DNA from: Thermohalobaculum xanthum
Lineage (GTDB): Bacteria; Pseudomonadota; Alphaproteobacteria; Rhodobacterales; Rhodobacteraceae
Direction: 5' to 3'
DNA length: 64,000 bases
Assembly: GCF_016623495.1 (NCBI RefSeq)
Contig: NZ_JAEHHL010000008.1
Span: 1 to 64,000 of the forward strand
Under the pieces are notes generated by a model, which saw nothing but the letters and a program-made list of their open reading frames with translations, made no database searches and was not told where the DNA came from. Position numbers and translations under genes: made by a program. Shown here one piece after another: positions 1 through 18,985 of the stretch (position 1 is its first letter; each line of letters opens with the position of its first letter).

Positions 1-41
1 TTCACATGCGGCTTATTCCGCTCGAACTTTGCCTTACCCAT
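1..41 (-). CDS. tuf: Elongation factor Tu, N-terminal fragment cut by the window edge
   Basis: Only the first 13 codons are inside the window. They read MGKAKFERNKPHV, the usual proteobacterial EF-Tu N-terminus. A GGAGG Shine-Dalgarno sequence sits about 8 nt before the ATG. EF-Tu is the GTPase that delivers aminoacyl-tRNA to the ribosome. It follows fusA by about 54 nt on the same strand, the classic last position of the str operon (rpsL-rpsG-fusA-tuf). Identification rests on a short peptide plus context, but both agree. Confidence 0.93.
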   Translation of the reverse strand, partial: MGKAKFERNKPHV

Positions 42-95
42 TGTTTCTTCCTCCTAGTGGGGCGTCAGATGCTGCGGCTGCGCGGAGCAGCCGGA

Positions 96-2237
<2,142 letters not shown>

Positions 2238-2252
2238 CGTAAGTTCCTCGGG

Positions 2253-2735
<483 letters not shown>

Positions 2736-3107
2736 TTATTTCGGACGCTTGGCGCCGTACTTCGAACGGCGCTGCTTGCGGTCCTTCACGCCCTGCGTGT
2801 CGAGCACGCCGCGCAGGATGTGGTAGCGCACGCCCGGAAGGTCCTTCACGCGGCCGCCGCGGATCAGAACCACCGAGTGCTCCTGAAGGTTGTGGCCCTC
2901 GCCGGGGATGTAGCTGATCACCTCGTAGCCGTTGGTGAGCCGCACCTTCGCCACCTTGCGGAGCGCCGAGTTCGGCTTCTTGGGCGTCGTGGTGTAGACG
3001 CGCGTGCAGACGCCGCGCTTCTGCGGACAGGCCTGCAGATGCATGGCCTTCTGTCGCTTCACTTTGGGCTGCCGGGGCTTCCGGATCAGCTGCTGAATCG
3101 TCGGCAT
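2736..3107 (-). CDS. rpsL: 30S ribosomal protein S12
   Basis: The protein is 123 aa, the normal S12 length, starting [13 protein letters not shown] longer open frame exists upstream but is not S12-like, so this ATG is chosen. The decoding-site loops [10 protein letters not shown] and [12 protein letters not shown] carry the usual lysines whose replacement gives streptomycin resistance, so the gene looks wild type at those positions. It is the first gene of the str operon, and a good sigma70-type promoter lies about 215 nt upstream. Confidence 0.97.
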   Translation of the reverse strand: MPTIQQLIRKPRQPKVKRQKAMHLQACPQKRGVCTRVYTTTPKKPNSALRKVAKVRLTNGYEVISYIPGEGHNLQEHSVVLIRGGRVKDLPGVRYHILRGVLDTQGVKDRKQRRSKYGAKRPK

Positions 3108-3321
3108 GGGTCGCGTTGCCCTTCTCGTTCTTCCATCCGTTCCCTGCGGTCCCCCGGCGGCCCCGAGGGGCCATGCGGGAACGCACGAAAAGCCGCAAGC
3201 CGATGCGAAGATCGCACCCCTGCGGCAGAATTTCAGAGGACCGGGCCGAAGCCGGGTCATGCATGCCATTCTTAAGGCAGTTCTTCACCCCGCACGAGGC
3301 AGCTCGCGCGAAAGTCCGCGG
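3108..3321 (-). other. str operon leader region, no gene seen
   Basis: About 210 nt between the inferred promoter and rpsL. Open frames here are extensions or shadows of rpsL. The stretch is moderately GC-rich. It may act as an untranslated leader of the str mRNA, but I see no recognisable riboswitch or leader peptide. Confidence 0.4.
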
Positions 3322-3350
3322 AACATACTCGCGCCCCCCTGGTCGGTCAA
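3322..3350 (-). promoter_or_regulatory. Promoter of the str operon
   Basis: On the minus strand the sequence TTGACC (3350-3345), a 17-nt spacer and TATGTT (3327-3322) match the -35 and -10 consensus well. It lies just after the stop of the YbjN-like gene and upstream of rpsL, leaving a leader of about 205 nt. Spacing and position support it; the start site is inferred. Confidence 0.7.
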
Positions 3351-3388
3351 GGGCGATTTTTCGCCTTCCGCAGCGCGTCGCCGGCGGC

Positions 3389-3952
3389 CTAACGCGCTGT
3401 GAAATCTTGAAATTCCGTCAGAGCGACGCGCCACCAGTCGAACCATGCATCAAGGTTCTGGCGGGTGACGCCGCCGGCGAGAGTCGCATTCATCTCGAGG
3501 ATCAGCTCGCCAGGCTCTTCCCCGGCGCTCACCTTGCCGAAACGGCGCTCGAGATTCCACCGGTTCGCCTGCCACACGCGCGCCTGGCGCGACGCCGGCT
3601 TGTCGGGATCGTCAGAATCGCGAAGATCCGCGCGCGTGACGAACCGCAGGTCGGTGCAGCCCTGCCCCTGATCGCAGCCATAGAACTCGATCGCGTAAGG
3701 GATGCCCGCCATCTCGGCCTCGATCCGCGGGTCCCCCATCGCGTCGGTGCGCCACGGGGCCGGCCCGTAGCGCCAGGCGATTTCCGAGATCGGCTGGGGG
3801 TCGCTCGCGTCGACATAGCCCTCGGGCGTGGGCACGGGCTGCTCGGGCCGCTCGAAGCCAGCGGGCACGCCGGAGCAGGCGGCCGCGCCCGCAAGGACGG
3901 CGCAGACGGCAGGCACGGAAAAGGATCGGGTGGCAAGGCAAGCGCGCAGCAT
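3389..3952 (-). CDS. YbjN-domain (type III secretion chaperone-like fold) exported protein
   Basis: The 187-aa protein starts with a hydrophobic export segment (MLRACLATRSF...AVLAGAAAC) that resembles a signal peptide with a weak lipobox, so it is probably periplasmic or membrane-anchored. The C-terminal half (FYGCDQGQGCTDLRF, NRWNLERRFGKV, LDAWFDWWR) matches the YbjN family, whose role is not settled in alphaproteobacteria. The start at 3952 was chosen because it opens directly into the signal peptide; an in-frame ATG 12 codons earlier adds an arginine-rich tail. It lies between the rpoC terminator and the str promoter, so it is probably transcribed separately. Confidence 0.75.
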   Translation of the reverse strand: MLRACLATRSFSVPAVCAVLAGAAACSGVPAGFERPEQPVPTPEGYVDASDPQPISEIAWRYGPAPWRTDAMGDPRIEAEMAGIPYAIEFYGCDQGQGCTDLRFVTRADLRDSDDPDKPASRQARVWQANRWNLERRFGKVSAGEEPGELILEMNATLAGGVTRQNLDAWFDWWRVALTEFQDFTAR

Positions 3953-4023
3953 GGAGCAGACCCTGCCGCGCCGCCGGGCGCCGCGCAACAGCTAATGCCG
4001 CCCCGCCGCCCGCGCGGAAAACG

Positions 4024-4052
4024 GAAAGCCCGGCCGCATGGGCCGGGCTTTC
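4024..4052 (-). terminator. Terminator after rpoC
   Basis: A perfect 12-bp stem (GAAAGCCCGGCC with its complement) encloses a 5-nt loop, 26 nt past the rpoC stop. On the minus strand it is followed by a short T-containing tract (CGTTTTCC). The stem is symmetric, but transcription on both sides is leftward, so it most likely ends the rpoB-rpoC message. Confidence 0.8.
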
Positions 4053-4078
4053 ACGATCTTGTAGCGACCTGGGCGCGA

Positions 4079-8323
<4,245 letters not shown>

Positions 8324-8415
8324 GTCAGACTCTCCGTCATCTCCCCCATCAGCGATGGGAGCCCCCGGAGGCGCCGCGCGGGGGATGGTGCGCGGCGCCC
8401 TTGGGGCAATTCCTG

Positions 8416-12519
<4,104 letters not shown>

Positions 12520-12750
12520 TGTTACCTCGGGTCCTGCGTCCACGCATGTCGGCTCAGGGGCAACCGTCATGCGCCGGTTCTGGTGCGATCTGGGGCCCCA
12601 TCCCTCCGGCCGGCGCCCCCGCCGACCGTGCCCGGACCCCTTCCGCGCCGTCCGAGAGCCTGCGCCGGGGCACACGCCCCGCATCTCAGGCCCTGAGACG
12701 ACGCGGGCCGGACCCGCCGTTGCAGCGGATCCAGCCGTTTCTTCCTCAAT

Positions 12751-12776
12751 CCCGCGTGGCGAAGGCCACGCGCGGG
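12751..12776 (-). terminator. Hairpin between rplL and rpoB, possible attenuator
   Basis: Immediately after the rplL stop on the minus strand, CCCGC..GTGGC pairs with GCCACGCGGG around a 4-nt loop, with a 2-nt bulge. No U-tract follows. In E. coli a partial terminator sits at the same place and lowers rpoBC relative to the ribosomal genes, so a similar role is inferred. Confidence 0.5.
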
Positions 12777-12777
12777 A

Positions 12778-13164
12778 TCACTTGAGCTCGACCTTGGCGC
12801 CAGCCTCTTCGAGCTTCTTCTTGATCTCCTCGGCCTCGGCCTTCGGAGCCTGCTCCTTCACGGCCTTGCCGCCGGCTTCGACCAGATCCTTCGCCTCCTT
12901 GAGGCCCAGGCCGGTGATGGCACGGACTTCCTTGATGACGTTGATCTTCTTGTCGCCCGCCTCGACGAGGATGACGTCGAACTCGGTCTTTTCCTCTTCG
13001 GCCGCAGCGGCGTCACCGCCGCCGGCGCCCGGCATCGCGGCCACGGCCACGGCGCCAGCCGCGGGCTCGATGCCGTACTTGTCCTTGAGGATGTTCTTCA
13101 GTTCCGCCGCTTCCAGCAGCGTGAGGCCGACGAGTTCCTCGGCCAGTTTCGCGAGATCAGCCAT
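12778..13164 (-). CDS. rplL: 50S ribosomal protein L7/L12
   Basis: The 128-aa protein has the N-terminal dimerisation domain ([21 protein letters not shown]), an Ala/Gly-rich hinge and the C-terminal factor-binding domain ([38 protein letters not shown]). L7/L12 forms the ribosomal stalk that recruits EF-Tu and EF-G. It lies 83 nt downstream of rplJ, which encodes its anchor L10. Confidence 0.98.
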   Translation of the reverse strand: MADLAKLAEELVGLTLLEAAELKNILKDKYGIEPAAGAVAVAAMPGAGGGDAAAAEEEKTEFDVILVEAGDKKINVIKEVRAITGLGLKEAKDLVEAGGKAVKEQAPKAEAEEIKKKLEEAGAKVELK

Positions 13165-13247
13165 GTGTCTCTTCCATTCCGTTCATTTCAGATGTGGGTC
13201 TGGGGCGCAGTTTCGCGTCTGCCCCGATCCACGGTTTCGCGTCGATG

Positions 13248-13763
13248 TCAGGCCGCTTCCCTCGTCTCGAGGGTTTCGCAGATCGCTGCAATCTGGCTGC
13301 CAGGCGCGGTGATCGCCGCGACGAGGTTGCCGGCGGGCGACATGAGCATGCCGACGATCGAGGAGAGAAGCTCCTCGCGCGAAGGCATGCTTGCCACCGC
13401 CTTGACCCCATCGGGGTTGAGAACCTCGCCGCCCATTGCGCCGCCAACAATCTGGAACTTGTCCTTCTTCTTGGCGAACGCGTCCGCGACCTTGGCCGCG
13501 GCGACGGGGTCCTCGGAGTAGGCGAGCACCGTCTGCCCCTTCAGGAACTCACCCATGCCTGCGCAGGGTTTTCCTTCCAGGGCGATCTTGGCGAGCCGGT
13601 TCTTGGCGACCCGAACCCCGCCCCCAGCTGCACGCATCTGGGTACGGAGATCCGACATCTCGGCGACCGTGAGACCGGCGTAGTGCGCAACCACCACGAC
13701 GCCAGAGTCCGCAAAGATCCGGCCGAGTTCATCGACCGCCTGTGCTTTTTGGGCTCTATCCAC
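13248..13763 (-). CDS. rplJ: 50S ribosomal protein L10, GTG start
   Basis: The protein is 171 aa from a GTG codon. L10 features include [31 protein letters not shown] and the C-terminal helix that binds L7/L12 dimers. The GTG is preceded by GGAG at 6 nt. A TTG four codons upstream keeps the frame open but overlaps that Shine-Dalgarno, so the GTG is preferred. L10 also autoregulates this operon in other bacteria by binding its mRNA leader. Confidence 0.93.
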   Translation of the reverse strand: MDRAQKAQAVDELGRIFADSGVVVVAHYAGLTVAEMSDLRTQMRAAGGGVRVAKNRLAKIALEGKPCAGMGEFLKGQTVLAYSEDPVAAAKVADAFAKKKDKFQIVGGAMGGEVLNPDGVKAVASMPSREELLSSIVGMLMSPAGNLVAAITAPGSQIAAICETLETREAA

Positions 13764-14053
13764 AGTCGTCTCCAAGTTTGGCTTCGGGGATGCCCCCTCC
13801 GCCGGCTCAGTTTCGCCGGGGCGGTCGTCCCGCCTCGGCTCTCAGGCTCCCGTCCGGGGTCCCGACCAAGATCGCCGGCGCCGCGACGCGGCATTGGCTG
13901 ATCCGTTCGATCCCCGTCTATGGCAGGACTTGCGCCCCCGAGGGGACTGCCCACCGTCTCGGACAGGTGGGGGCGTTTCGGCCCCCGGGCACTCCCGGCA
14001 GAAGCCGGGAATTCCGTCATGCACCGCGGGGGACGTCCCCGCGGTGCGATAGC
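13764..14053 (-). other. rplJ leader region with several hairpins
   Basis: A 290-nt gap between rplA and rplJ contains no convincing gene. Besides the strong terminator-like stem at 14021-14047 there are smaller stems near 13993-14010 (TCCCGGC/GCCGGGA) and 13969-13986 (GGGGGC/GCCCCC). Its position is that of the L10 leader element known in other bacteria. I could not match a specific consensus. Confidence 0.4.
14021..14047 (-). terminator. Terminator-like hairpin after rplA
   Basis: A perfect 11-bp GC-rich stem (GCACCGCGGGG and its complement) with a 5-nt loop lies 7 nt past the rplA stop on the minus strand. There is no U-tract. It could end the rplKA message or reduce read-through into rplJL. 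Confidence 0.55.
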
Positions 14054-14749
14054 TCACGCGCTCAGGCTGTCGAGGGCCACCGAGACGCCGGCGCCCATGG
14101 TCGAGCTCACCGACATCTTCTTGAGGTAGGTCCCCTTGGCGCCCGTGGGCCTCGCGCGGTTGACCGCATCCACCAGCGCGCGGATGTTCTCCACCAGCTT
14201 GGCGCCGTCGAAGCTGACCTTGCCGACGCCGGCATGGATGATGCCGGCCTTCTCGACGCGGAACTGCACCTGGCCGCCCTTGGCGTCCTGCACCGCCTGC
14301 GCCACGTCCATCGTGACCGTGCCGACCTTGGGGTTCGGCATCAGGCCGCGCGGGCCGAGGATCTTACCCAGGCGACCAACGATCGGCATCATGTCCGGGG
14401 TCGCGATGCAGCGGTCGAAGTCGATCTTGCCCGACTGCACGATCTCCATCAGGTCCTCGGCGCCGACCACGTCCGCACCGGCTTCCTTGGCCTCGTCGGC
14501 CTTCGCGCCACGCGCGAAGACGCCGACGCGGACCGACTTGCCGGTGCCGTTCGGCAGGTTGACCGAGCCGCGGACCATCTGGTCGGCGTGACGGGGATCG
14601 ACGCCCAGGTTCAACGCAACCTCGACGGTCTCGTCGAACTTGGCCTTGGCGTTCTCCTTGATCAGCGCGACCGCCTCGTCGAGCGGCAGGTTGGCCTTGC
14701 CCTCGGTGGCGGTGCGGATCGCCTTCATGCGCTTGCCGATCTTCGCCAT
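14054..14749 (-). CDS. rplA: 50S ribosomal protein L1
   Basis: The 231-aa protein has the L1 signature [17 protein letters not shown] and the usual N-terminal [12 protein letters not shown]1 forms the mobile stalk at the ribosomal E site and represses its own operon in E. coli. Its ATG shares one base with the rplK stop (TGATG), so translation is coupled. Confidence 0.98.
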   Translation of the reverse strand: MAKIGKRMKAIRTATEGKANLPLDEAVALIKENAKAKFDETVEVALNLGVDPRHADQMVRGSVNLPNGTGKSVRVGVFARGAKADEAKEAGADVVGAEDLMEIVQSGKIDFDRCIATPDMMPIVGRLGKILGPRGLMPNPKVGTVTMDVAQAVQDAKGGQVQFRVEKAGIIHAGVGKVSFDGAKLVENIRALVDAVNRARPTGAKGTYLKKMSVSSTMGAGVSVALDSLSA

Positions 14750-15174
14750 CACTTCACCTCGATGCCCATGGACTTCGCCGAGCCCACGATGATCTGCATC
14801 GCGGCTTCCACGGTGTTCGCGTTGAGGTCCTTCATCTTGGACTCCGCGATCTCGCGCACCTGCTTGAGGCTGATCGTGCCCTTGGTCTCGCGACCCGGCT
14901 TGTTCGCCCCGCTCTTGAGCTTCGCGGCCTTCTTGATCAGGTACGACGCCGGCGGCGTCTTGATCTCGAAGGTGAACGACTTGTCCTGGTAGTAGGTGAT
15001 CACGGTCGGGCACGGTGCGCCCGGCTCGATCTCCTGGCTCTTGGCGTTGAATTCCTTGCAGAACGCCATGATGTTGATGCCACGCTGGCCGAGCGCCGGG
15101 CCGATTGGCGGCGACGGGTTCGCCTTTCCGGCAGGAACCTGCAGCTTCAGCGTGCCGATGACCTTCTTCGCCAT
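14749..15174 (-). CDS. rplK: 50S ribosomal protein L11
   Basis: The protein is 141 aa, the usual L11 length. It starts [12 protein letters not shown] and contains the proline-rich segment [17 protein letters not shown] and C-terminal [11 protein letters not shown]11 lies in the GTPase-associated centre and is needed for stringent RelA activation. The chosen ATG has AAGGA upstream; the 15 extra residues further upstream are not family-like. It overlaps rplA by one base. Confidence 0.98.
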   Translation of the reverse strand: MAKKVIGTLKLQVPAGKANPSPPIGPALGQRGINIMAFCKEFNAKSQEIEPGAPCPTVITYYQDKSFTFEIKTPPASYLIKKAAKLKSGANKPGRETKGTISLKQVREIAESKMKDLNANTVEAAMQIIVGSAKSMGIEVK

Positions 15175-15281
15175 CGTTCCTTCCTCTTCTCTCCGGCCCC
15201 GCGACGCGTCACGGGGCACTCTGCGAAAGCGTGGTGCGGTCCGGACGGCGCGCCGCCCTCGCCTCCCACGGGCTCAACCCG

Positions 15282-15815
15282 TCAGGCCGGTTTCGAGACC
15301 TGCGAGTATTCCAGATCGACCGGGGTCGCCCGGCCGAAGATCGAGACGCTCACCTTCAGGCGCGCGTTCGACTCGTCCACATCCTCGACCAGACCGGTGA
15401 AGCCCTCGAAGGGGCCGTCAGTGACATTGACCTGCTCACCGATCTCGAAGGTGATCGAGGGACGCGGCCGCTCCAGCCCTTCCTCGACCTGGTTCAGGAT
15501 CCGCGCCACCTCCGAGTCGCGCAGCGGCGTCGGGCGGCCCTGCGGGCCGAGGAAACCGGTGACGCGCGGAATGTCGTTGATCGCGTGGTACGAGCGGTCG
15601 GTCATCTCCATCTTCACGAGCACGTAGCCCGGCATGAAGCGCCGCTCGACATTAACTTTCTGGCCGCGACGGACCTCGACGACCTCTTCGGTCGGGACCA
15701 TCACTTCCTCGATCTCGTCCTCGAGGCCCTGCTGATGCATGGCATCGCGGATCGCTTCGGCGACCTTCTTCTCGAAGTTCGAGAGGACATGGACCGAATA
15801 CCAGCGCTTCGCCAT
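15282..15815 (-). CDS. nusG: Transcription termination/antitermination factor NusG
   Basis: The 177-aa protein begins MAKRWYSVHVLSNFEKKV, with the NGN domain (PGYVLVKMEM, VTGFLG) followed by a KOW domain (VNVTDGPFEGFTGLVEDVD). NusG binds RNA polymerase and links it to Rho or to the ribosome. It lies between secE and rplK as in most proteobacteria. The flanking gaps are 234 nt to secE and 107 nt to rplK. Confidence 0.98.
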   Translation of the reverse strand: MAKRWYSVHVLSNFEKKVAEAIRDAMHQQGLEDEIEEVMVPTEEVVEVRRGQKVNVERRFMPGYVLVKMEMTDRSYHAINDIPRVTGFLGPQGRPTPLRDSEVARILNQVEEGLERPRPSITFEIGEQVNVTDGPFEGFTGLVEDVDESNARLKVSVSIFGRATPVDLEYSQVSKPA

Positions 15816-16049
15816 CGTGTCGTGCCGCCTTTTATCGCTCGCGCCGGGGCGCTGCCTGTCCGCCCGCGACCGCCTGCCCGTTGCCGCGCCGGACAGCTCC
15901 GGCCGGTAAAAACCCTGCCTGCTCCAGCCCTTGCGGTGCCTGCCTCAACCGGAAAGGCGCGCGAACGCGAATCGCCGCGCGCCGGGACAGTTGATGAAGC
16001 CTGCCGGGACTATCGCTCAAGCCCGAGGAAATCAAGTCCCGATCGCTGC

Positions 16050-16235
16050 TCAGAGCGACAGCAGAAGCTCGACACCCAGGCTCAGGAGCTGGTCGACCGC
16101 AAAGAAGAACGTCGCGACCAGCGCCGCCATGATGAACACCATCACCGTGGTGAGTCCCGCCTCCTTGCGCGTCGGCCAGACGACCTTCGCTGCCTCGGAA
16201 CGGACTTCCGCGACGAATTTCGCCGGGTTCATCAT
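16050..16235 (-). CDS. secE: Preprotein translocase subunit SecE
   Basis: The 61-aa protein has the minimal SecE form: FVAEVRSEAAKVVWPTRKE on the cytoplasmic side, then a single membrane helix (VMVFIMAALVATFFFAVDQLL). Two ATGs are adjacent; the first has GGAG 6 nt upstream and was chosen. It is the small essential subunit of the SecYEG channel. It follows tRNA-Trp by 54 nt, and nusG follows. Confidence 0.96.
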   Translation of the reverse strand: MMNPAKFVAEVRSEAAKVVWPTRKEAGLTTVMVFIMAALVATFFFAVDQLLSLGVELLLSL

Positions 16236-16289
16236 GCTTAACTCCCTTCGAAGACCCCGCCCGCGCGCCATACGCCGATGGGCGGGCGG

Positions 16290-16365
16290 TGGCAGGGGCA
16301 GCAGGACTCGAACCCGCGACCCTCGGTTTTGGAGACCGATGCTCTACCAGCTGAGCTATACCCCT
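16290..16365 (-). tRNA. tRNA-Trp (anticodon CCA)
   Basis: The 76-nt gene folds as a standard cloverleaf. The acceptor stem AGGGGTA pairs with TGCCCCT, followed by discriminator G and an encoded CCA. The D-arm is TAGCTCAGCTGGTAGAGCA, the anticodon loop reads CTCCAAA with anticodon CCA, and the T-arm has GGTTCGAGTCC. tRNA-Trp upstream of secE-nusG is a familiar arrangement in alphaproteobacteria. Confidence 0.97.
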
Positions 16366-16377
16366 AGGCCGAGGCAG

Positions 16378-16406
16378 CATTTACGGGCAAACAGCGCTCT
16401 ATGCAA
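16378..16406 (-). promoter_or_regulatory. Candidate promoter of tRNA-Trp/secE/nusG
   Basis: Minus-strand TTGCAT (16406-16401), a 17-nt spacer and TAAATG (16383-16378) lie 12 nt before the tRNA 5' end. The -35 and the spacing are good; the -10 is weak. Confidence 0.45.
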
Positions 16407-16538
16407 GGGGGCGTGGCACCCCGGGTCGACCTGTTGCGCCGGTCGCGCGTGGCGCACGTGGATCGTGACTGAAGCCGCGCTTTAGATTAAGGTTTTTGGC
16501 GCATGGGTGGGACAGGCGAACCGAAAGGAGTTGGGCCG

Positions 16539-16916
16539 ATGTCCCGAATCGAGTTCGCGCCGGGCGAGGTCATCTTCCGCCAGGGCGACCCTAGCACGCA
16601 CTGCTATCGCGTCATATCAGGCCGGGTCGAGATCCGGATCGACGTGCCGAGCGCCATGCGGCGCGGCCGCAGCACGGCCATCGCCACCAGCGGACGCGGC
16701 GATCTGATCGGCGACATGAGCCTGATCGACAACGCCCCGCGATCGGCAACGGCAGTCGCGCTCGAACGCACCGTCTGTGAATCCTACAGCGCTGCCGCTT
16801 TCCTGCGGATGCTCGAAGCCGAGCCGGACGAGGCATCCTCCTATGTGAGGCGTCTCATCCACCGCGTGCGGGACGGCAACCGGAAGCTTGCGCGCGGCGC
16901 GCCGCCGCGAGGCTGA
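16539..16916 (+). CDS. Stand-alone cyclic nucleotide-binding domain protein
   Basis: The protein is 125 aa from the chosen ATG, which has AAAGGAG 8 nt upstream; an ATG 12 codons earlier lacks this. It is a single CNB/CRP-type beta-barrel domain: FAPGEVIFRQGDPSTHCYRVISG at the front and GDLIGDMSLIDNAPRSATAVA, the phosphate-binding-cassette region. No DNA-binding or enzyme domain follows. It may be a small sensor of cAMP/cGMP or use the fold without ligand. It stands alone between tRNA-Trp and a convergent sulfotransferase-like gene. Confidence 0.85.
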   Translation: MSRIEFAPGEVIFRQGDPSTHCYRVISGRVEIRIDVPSAMRRGRSTAIATSGRGDLIGDMSLIDNAPRSATAVALERTVCESYSAAAFLRMLEAEPDEASSYVRRLIHRVRDGNRKLARGAPPRG

Positions 16917-16940
16917 CGCCTCGCGCTGGCAGCCGTCAGT

Positions 16941-17681
16941 TCATTCTCCCGCTTCGACAGGGCCGAGGCGCCAGGCGCGCATCGTCTCGTAATACGGCAT
17001 GCAGGCCTCGACCACGCCCTCCAGCTCCGGCGGAACCGGTCCAGGCTCGCGATAGCGTGCAAATCCCGTCGACTGCTCGACCCTGCCGTACCAGTGGGCG
17101 CCCCAGACGCCGTCACTCGCGCGCCGCCCCGCCGGCCAGCGCAGCATCGCCGGGTCGAAGACCACACCCAGCGCGCCGCACAGCGCGGGCAGCATCGCCT
17201 CGGGCCGCTCGAGCACGTCGCGGGCCTCGGCGACCGGCGGCGCCATGCCGGTGAGCTGGCAGATATGGTCGAAAAGCTCGGCCTGCTGGCGATAGCCCAG
17301 GTCGTCCGCCCTCATCCCTGCCCAGCCCTTGTGGAAGGACGCCGCCACCGCCTGCGGCGGCCGGATCAGGAAGGCATGGCGCACGGACCCCATCCAGGCA
17401 CGCGGCGCGCCGTCGATCATGTGCTGGCACATGTGCTTCTGGTAGATGATCGGCGCGTCGTCGGCCGTCGCGCACCGCTGGGCGATTGCCTCCCAGTCAG
17501 TCGCGTGGCACGCGATCACTTCCTCCCTCATCGGGTGGTCGAGCCCCGTGTCGTTCAGATACGCGGCATAGAAAGGCTCGTCCATGACGACCGTGTCTCT
17601 CCGGTTCTCCCACGCGCGCATCATGGCCGTCGATATGTTGCGCGGACCGGACCACATCGCGATCCGTACTGTACAGGGCAT
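16941..17681 (-). CDS. Sulfotransferase-family P-loop protein
   Basis: The 246-aa protein has an N-terminal P-loop-like segment MWSGPRNISTAMMRAWENR (residues 9-27), typical of sulfotransferase-like proteins that bind PAPS. Further conserved segments are YQKHMCQHM and FLIRPPQAVAASFHKGW, the 3'-phosphate-binding part. It starts at 17681 because MPCTVRIAMWSGPRN is the compact family start; the 30 residues upstream are poorly conserved in kind. The substrate is not predictable. Confidence 0.8.
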   Translation of the reverse strand: MPCTVRIAMWSGPRNISTAMMRAWENRRDTVVMDEPFYAAYLNDTGLDHPMREEVIACHATDWEAIAQRCATADDAPIIYQKHMCQHMIDGAPRAWMGSVRHAFLIRPPQAVAASFHKGWAGMRADDLGYRQQAELFDHICQLTGMAPPVAEARDVLERPEAMLPALCGALGVVFDPAMLRWPAGRRASDGVWGAHWYGRVEQSTGFARYREPGPVPPELEGVVEACMPYYETMRAWRLGPVEAGE

Positions 17682-18010
17682 ATCCCTCACGTCCTTGCCG
17701 GTTACGCCAATCGTCAACCTCGTCTGCCTCACCGCCGCGCGTTCCCCAAAACACCGGGGTCGCACGATCATCGGTTCGCGGATACGCGCTTAGAGGCCGC
17801 TTCGCTGCGATCCGGACACCTCGCCGTAACGGCGGGGACCGGTGGCGCTGCACGACAGTACGGCCGATCTGCAACGCATCCATGGTTCAGAGTGCACGAG
17901 GATGGTGCCGATGTTGAGGCACGAAATATCACTGAACCGTCACAAAGGTCACAGGGTGAGGCACAGAATCGACACATTGGATCCGGGCGGGACACGCAGG
18001 CGGCTCGCGC
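17682..18010. other. Divergent intergenic region, no gene seen
   Basis: About 330 nt between the divergently transcribed sulfotransferase-like and phosphatase-like genes. The open frames here are short and lack coding-like third-position GC. A small hairpin (CGCCGTAACGGCG near 17830) is present. Apart from the promoter at its right end I see nothing definite. Confidence 0.4.
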
Positions 18011-18039
18011 TTGTGACGCGGCACATGTCGCGGTATAGC
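18011..18039 (+). promoter_or_regulatory. Promoter of the phosphatase-like gene
   Basis: TTGTGA (18011-18016), a 17-nt spacer and TATAGC (18034-18039) form a good sigma70 candidate. The predicted start falls 0-3 nt before the ATG at 18048, so the message would be leaderless. No Shine-Dalgarno is visible before that ATG, which fits. Confidence 0.55.
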
Positions 18040-18047
18040 GCCGCCCC

Positions 18048-18857
18048 ATGCGCGAGACAGCATCCCGACCGGACGACGACGCCCAGGCGAGCCCCTCTGA
18101 CCGGGATCCTGCGCACGCGGCGAAGGCCGGCCCGGCGGAGCCGCCCGCCCCGGAGCTCGACGGCTGGTACCTCAAGCATCGCGATCGCATCGAGCGCTGG
18201 CAGCGCCCTCTGACGACGCCGCGCGACCGGCTCAGCGCCTGGGCCAACATGCTGCTGGTCGACCACGGCTTCCTGCGCCTGGTCTACTCGAACACCTTCA
18301 GGGTGACGCCGCAGCTGTGGCGCTCGGCCCAGCCGGCGCCGCACAACCTGCGCCGGTTCAAGGCGGCGGGCGGGCGCACGGTCGTGACGCTGCGCGGCGG
18401 GCTCACCTTCGGCTCGCTGCCGCTCGAGCGCGAGGCCTGCGAGAAGCTCGGCCTCGACTTCCGCAGCTTCACCCTGCGCTCGCGTGGCCTGCCCAGCCGC
18501 GACGAGCTTGCCGCGATCGACCGCCTGTTCGCCGAGGTCGAGCGCCCCGTGCTGCTGCACTGCAAGTCCGGCGCCGACCGGGCAGGCTTTGCCGCCGCGC
18601 TCTGGCTCATGCTGGTCGAGGATGCGCCAGTCGAGGTCGCGTGCCGCCAGCTCTCGCTCCGCTACGGCCATGTCCGCCAATCCAAGACCGGCGTGCTCGA
18701 CGCGTTCTTCGATGCCTATGCCCGCGAGGGCGCGTCGCAGGGACGCTCGCTTCGGGACTGGATCGCGACCGACTACGACCCCGCCCGGATCACGCGCGAA
18801 TTTCACGCTCAGGGCTGGGCGAGCCTGCTCGTGGACCGTATCCTGAATCGCGAGTGA
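18048..18857 (+). CDS. Protein tyrosine/dual-specificity phosphatase-like protein
   Basis: The 269-aa protein has the cysteine-phosphatase P-loop HCKSGADRAG (H-C-x5-R) in its second half, preceded by a segment FRVTPQLWRSAQPAP that resembles bacterial tyrosine-phosphatase proteins. The N-terminal 40 residues are Ala/Pro/Asp-rich and probably disordered. No signal peptide is visible, so it is likely cytoplasmic. The substrate is unknown. An 8-bp hairpin follows its stop. Confidence 0.85.
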   Translation: MRETASRPDDDAQASPSDRDPAHAAKAGPAEPPAPELDGWYLKHRDRIERWQRPLTTPRDRLSAWANMLLVDHGFLRLVYSNTFRVTPQLWRSAQPAPHNLRRFKAAGGRTVVTLRGGLTFGSLPLEREACEKLGLDFRSFTLRSRGLPSRDELAAIDRLFAEVERPVLLHCKSGADRAGFAAALWLMLVEDAPVEVACRQLSLRYGHVRQSKTGVLDAFFDAYAREGASQGRSLRDWIATDYDPARITREFHAQGWASLLVDRILNRE

Positions 18858-18860
18858 GCG

Positions 18861-18880
18861 TCACCGATCACCATCGGTGA
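18861..18880 (+). terminator. Hairpin after the phosphatase-like gene
   Basis: TCACCGAT and ATCGGTGA form a perfect 8-bp stem around a 4-nt loop, 3 nt after the stop. No T-tract follows, so termination is only possible, not certain. Confidence 0.4.
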
Positions 18881-18985
18881 TCGTCTGCATCAAGATTCGC
18901 GCCTTGCCTTGCGCCGGGCGCGGCATAGCCTGCCCGCACCACGCCCCCGCGACCGAGCCAGGGCGGCCCGATTTGAGAGAACCGC

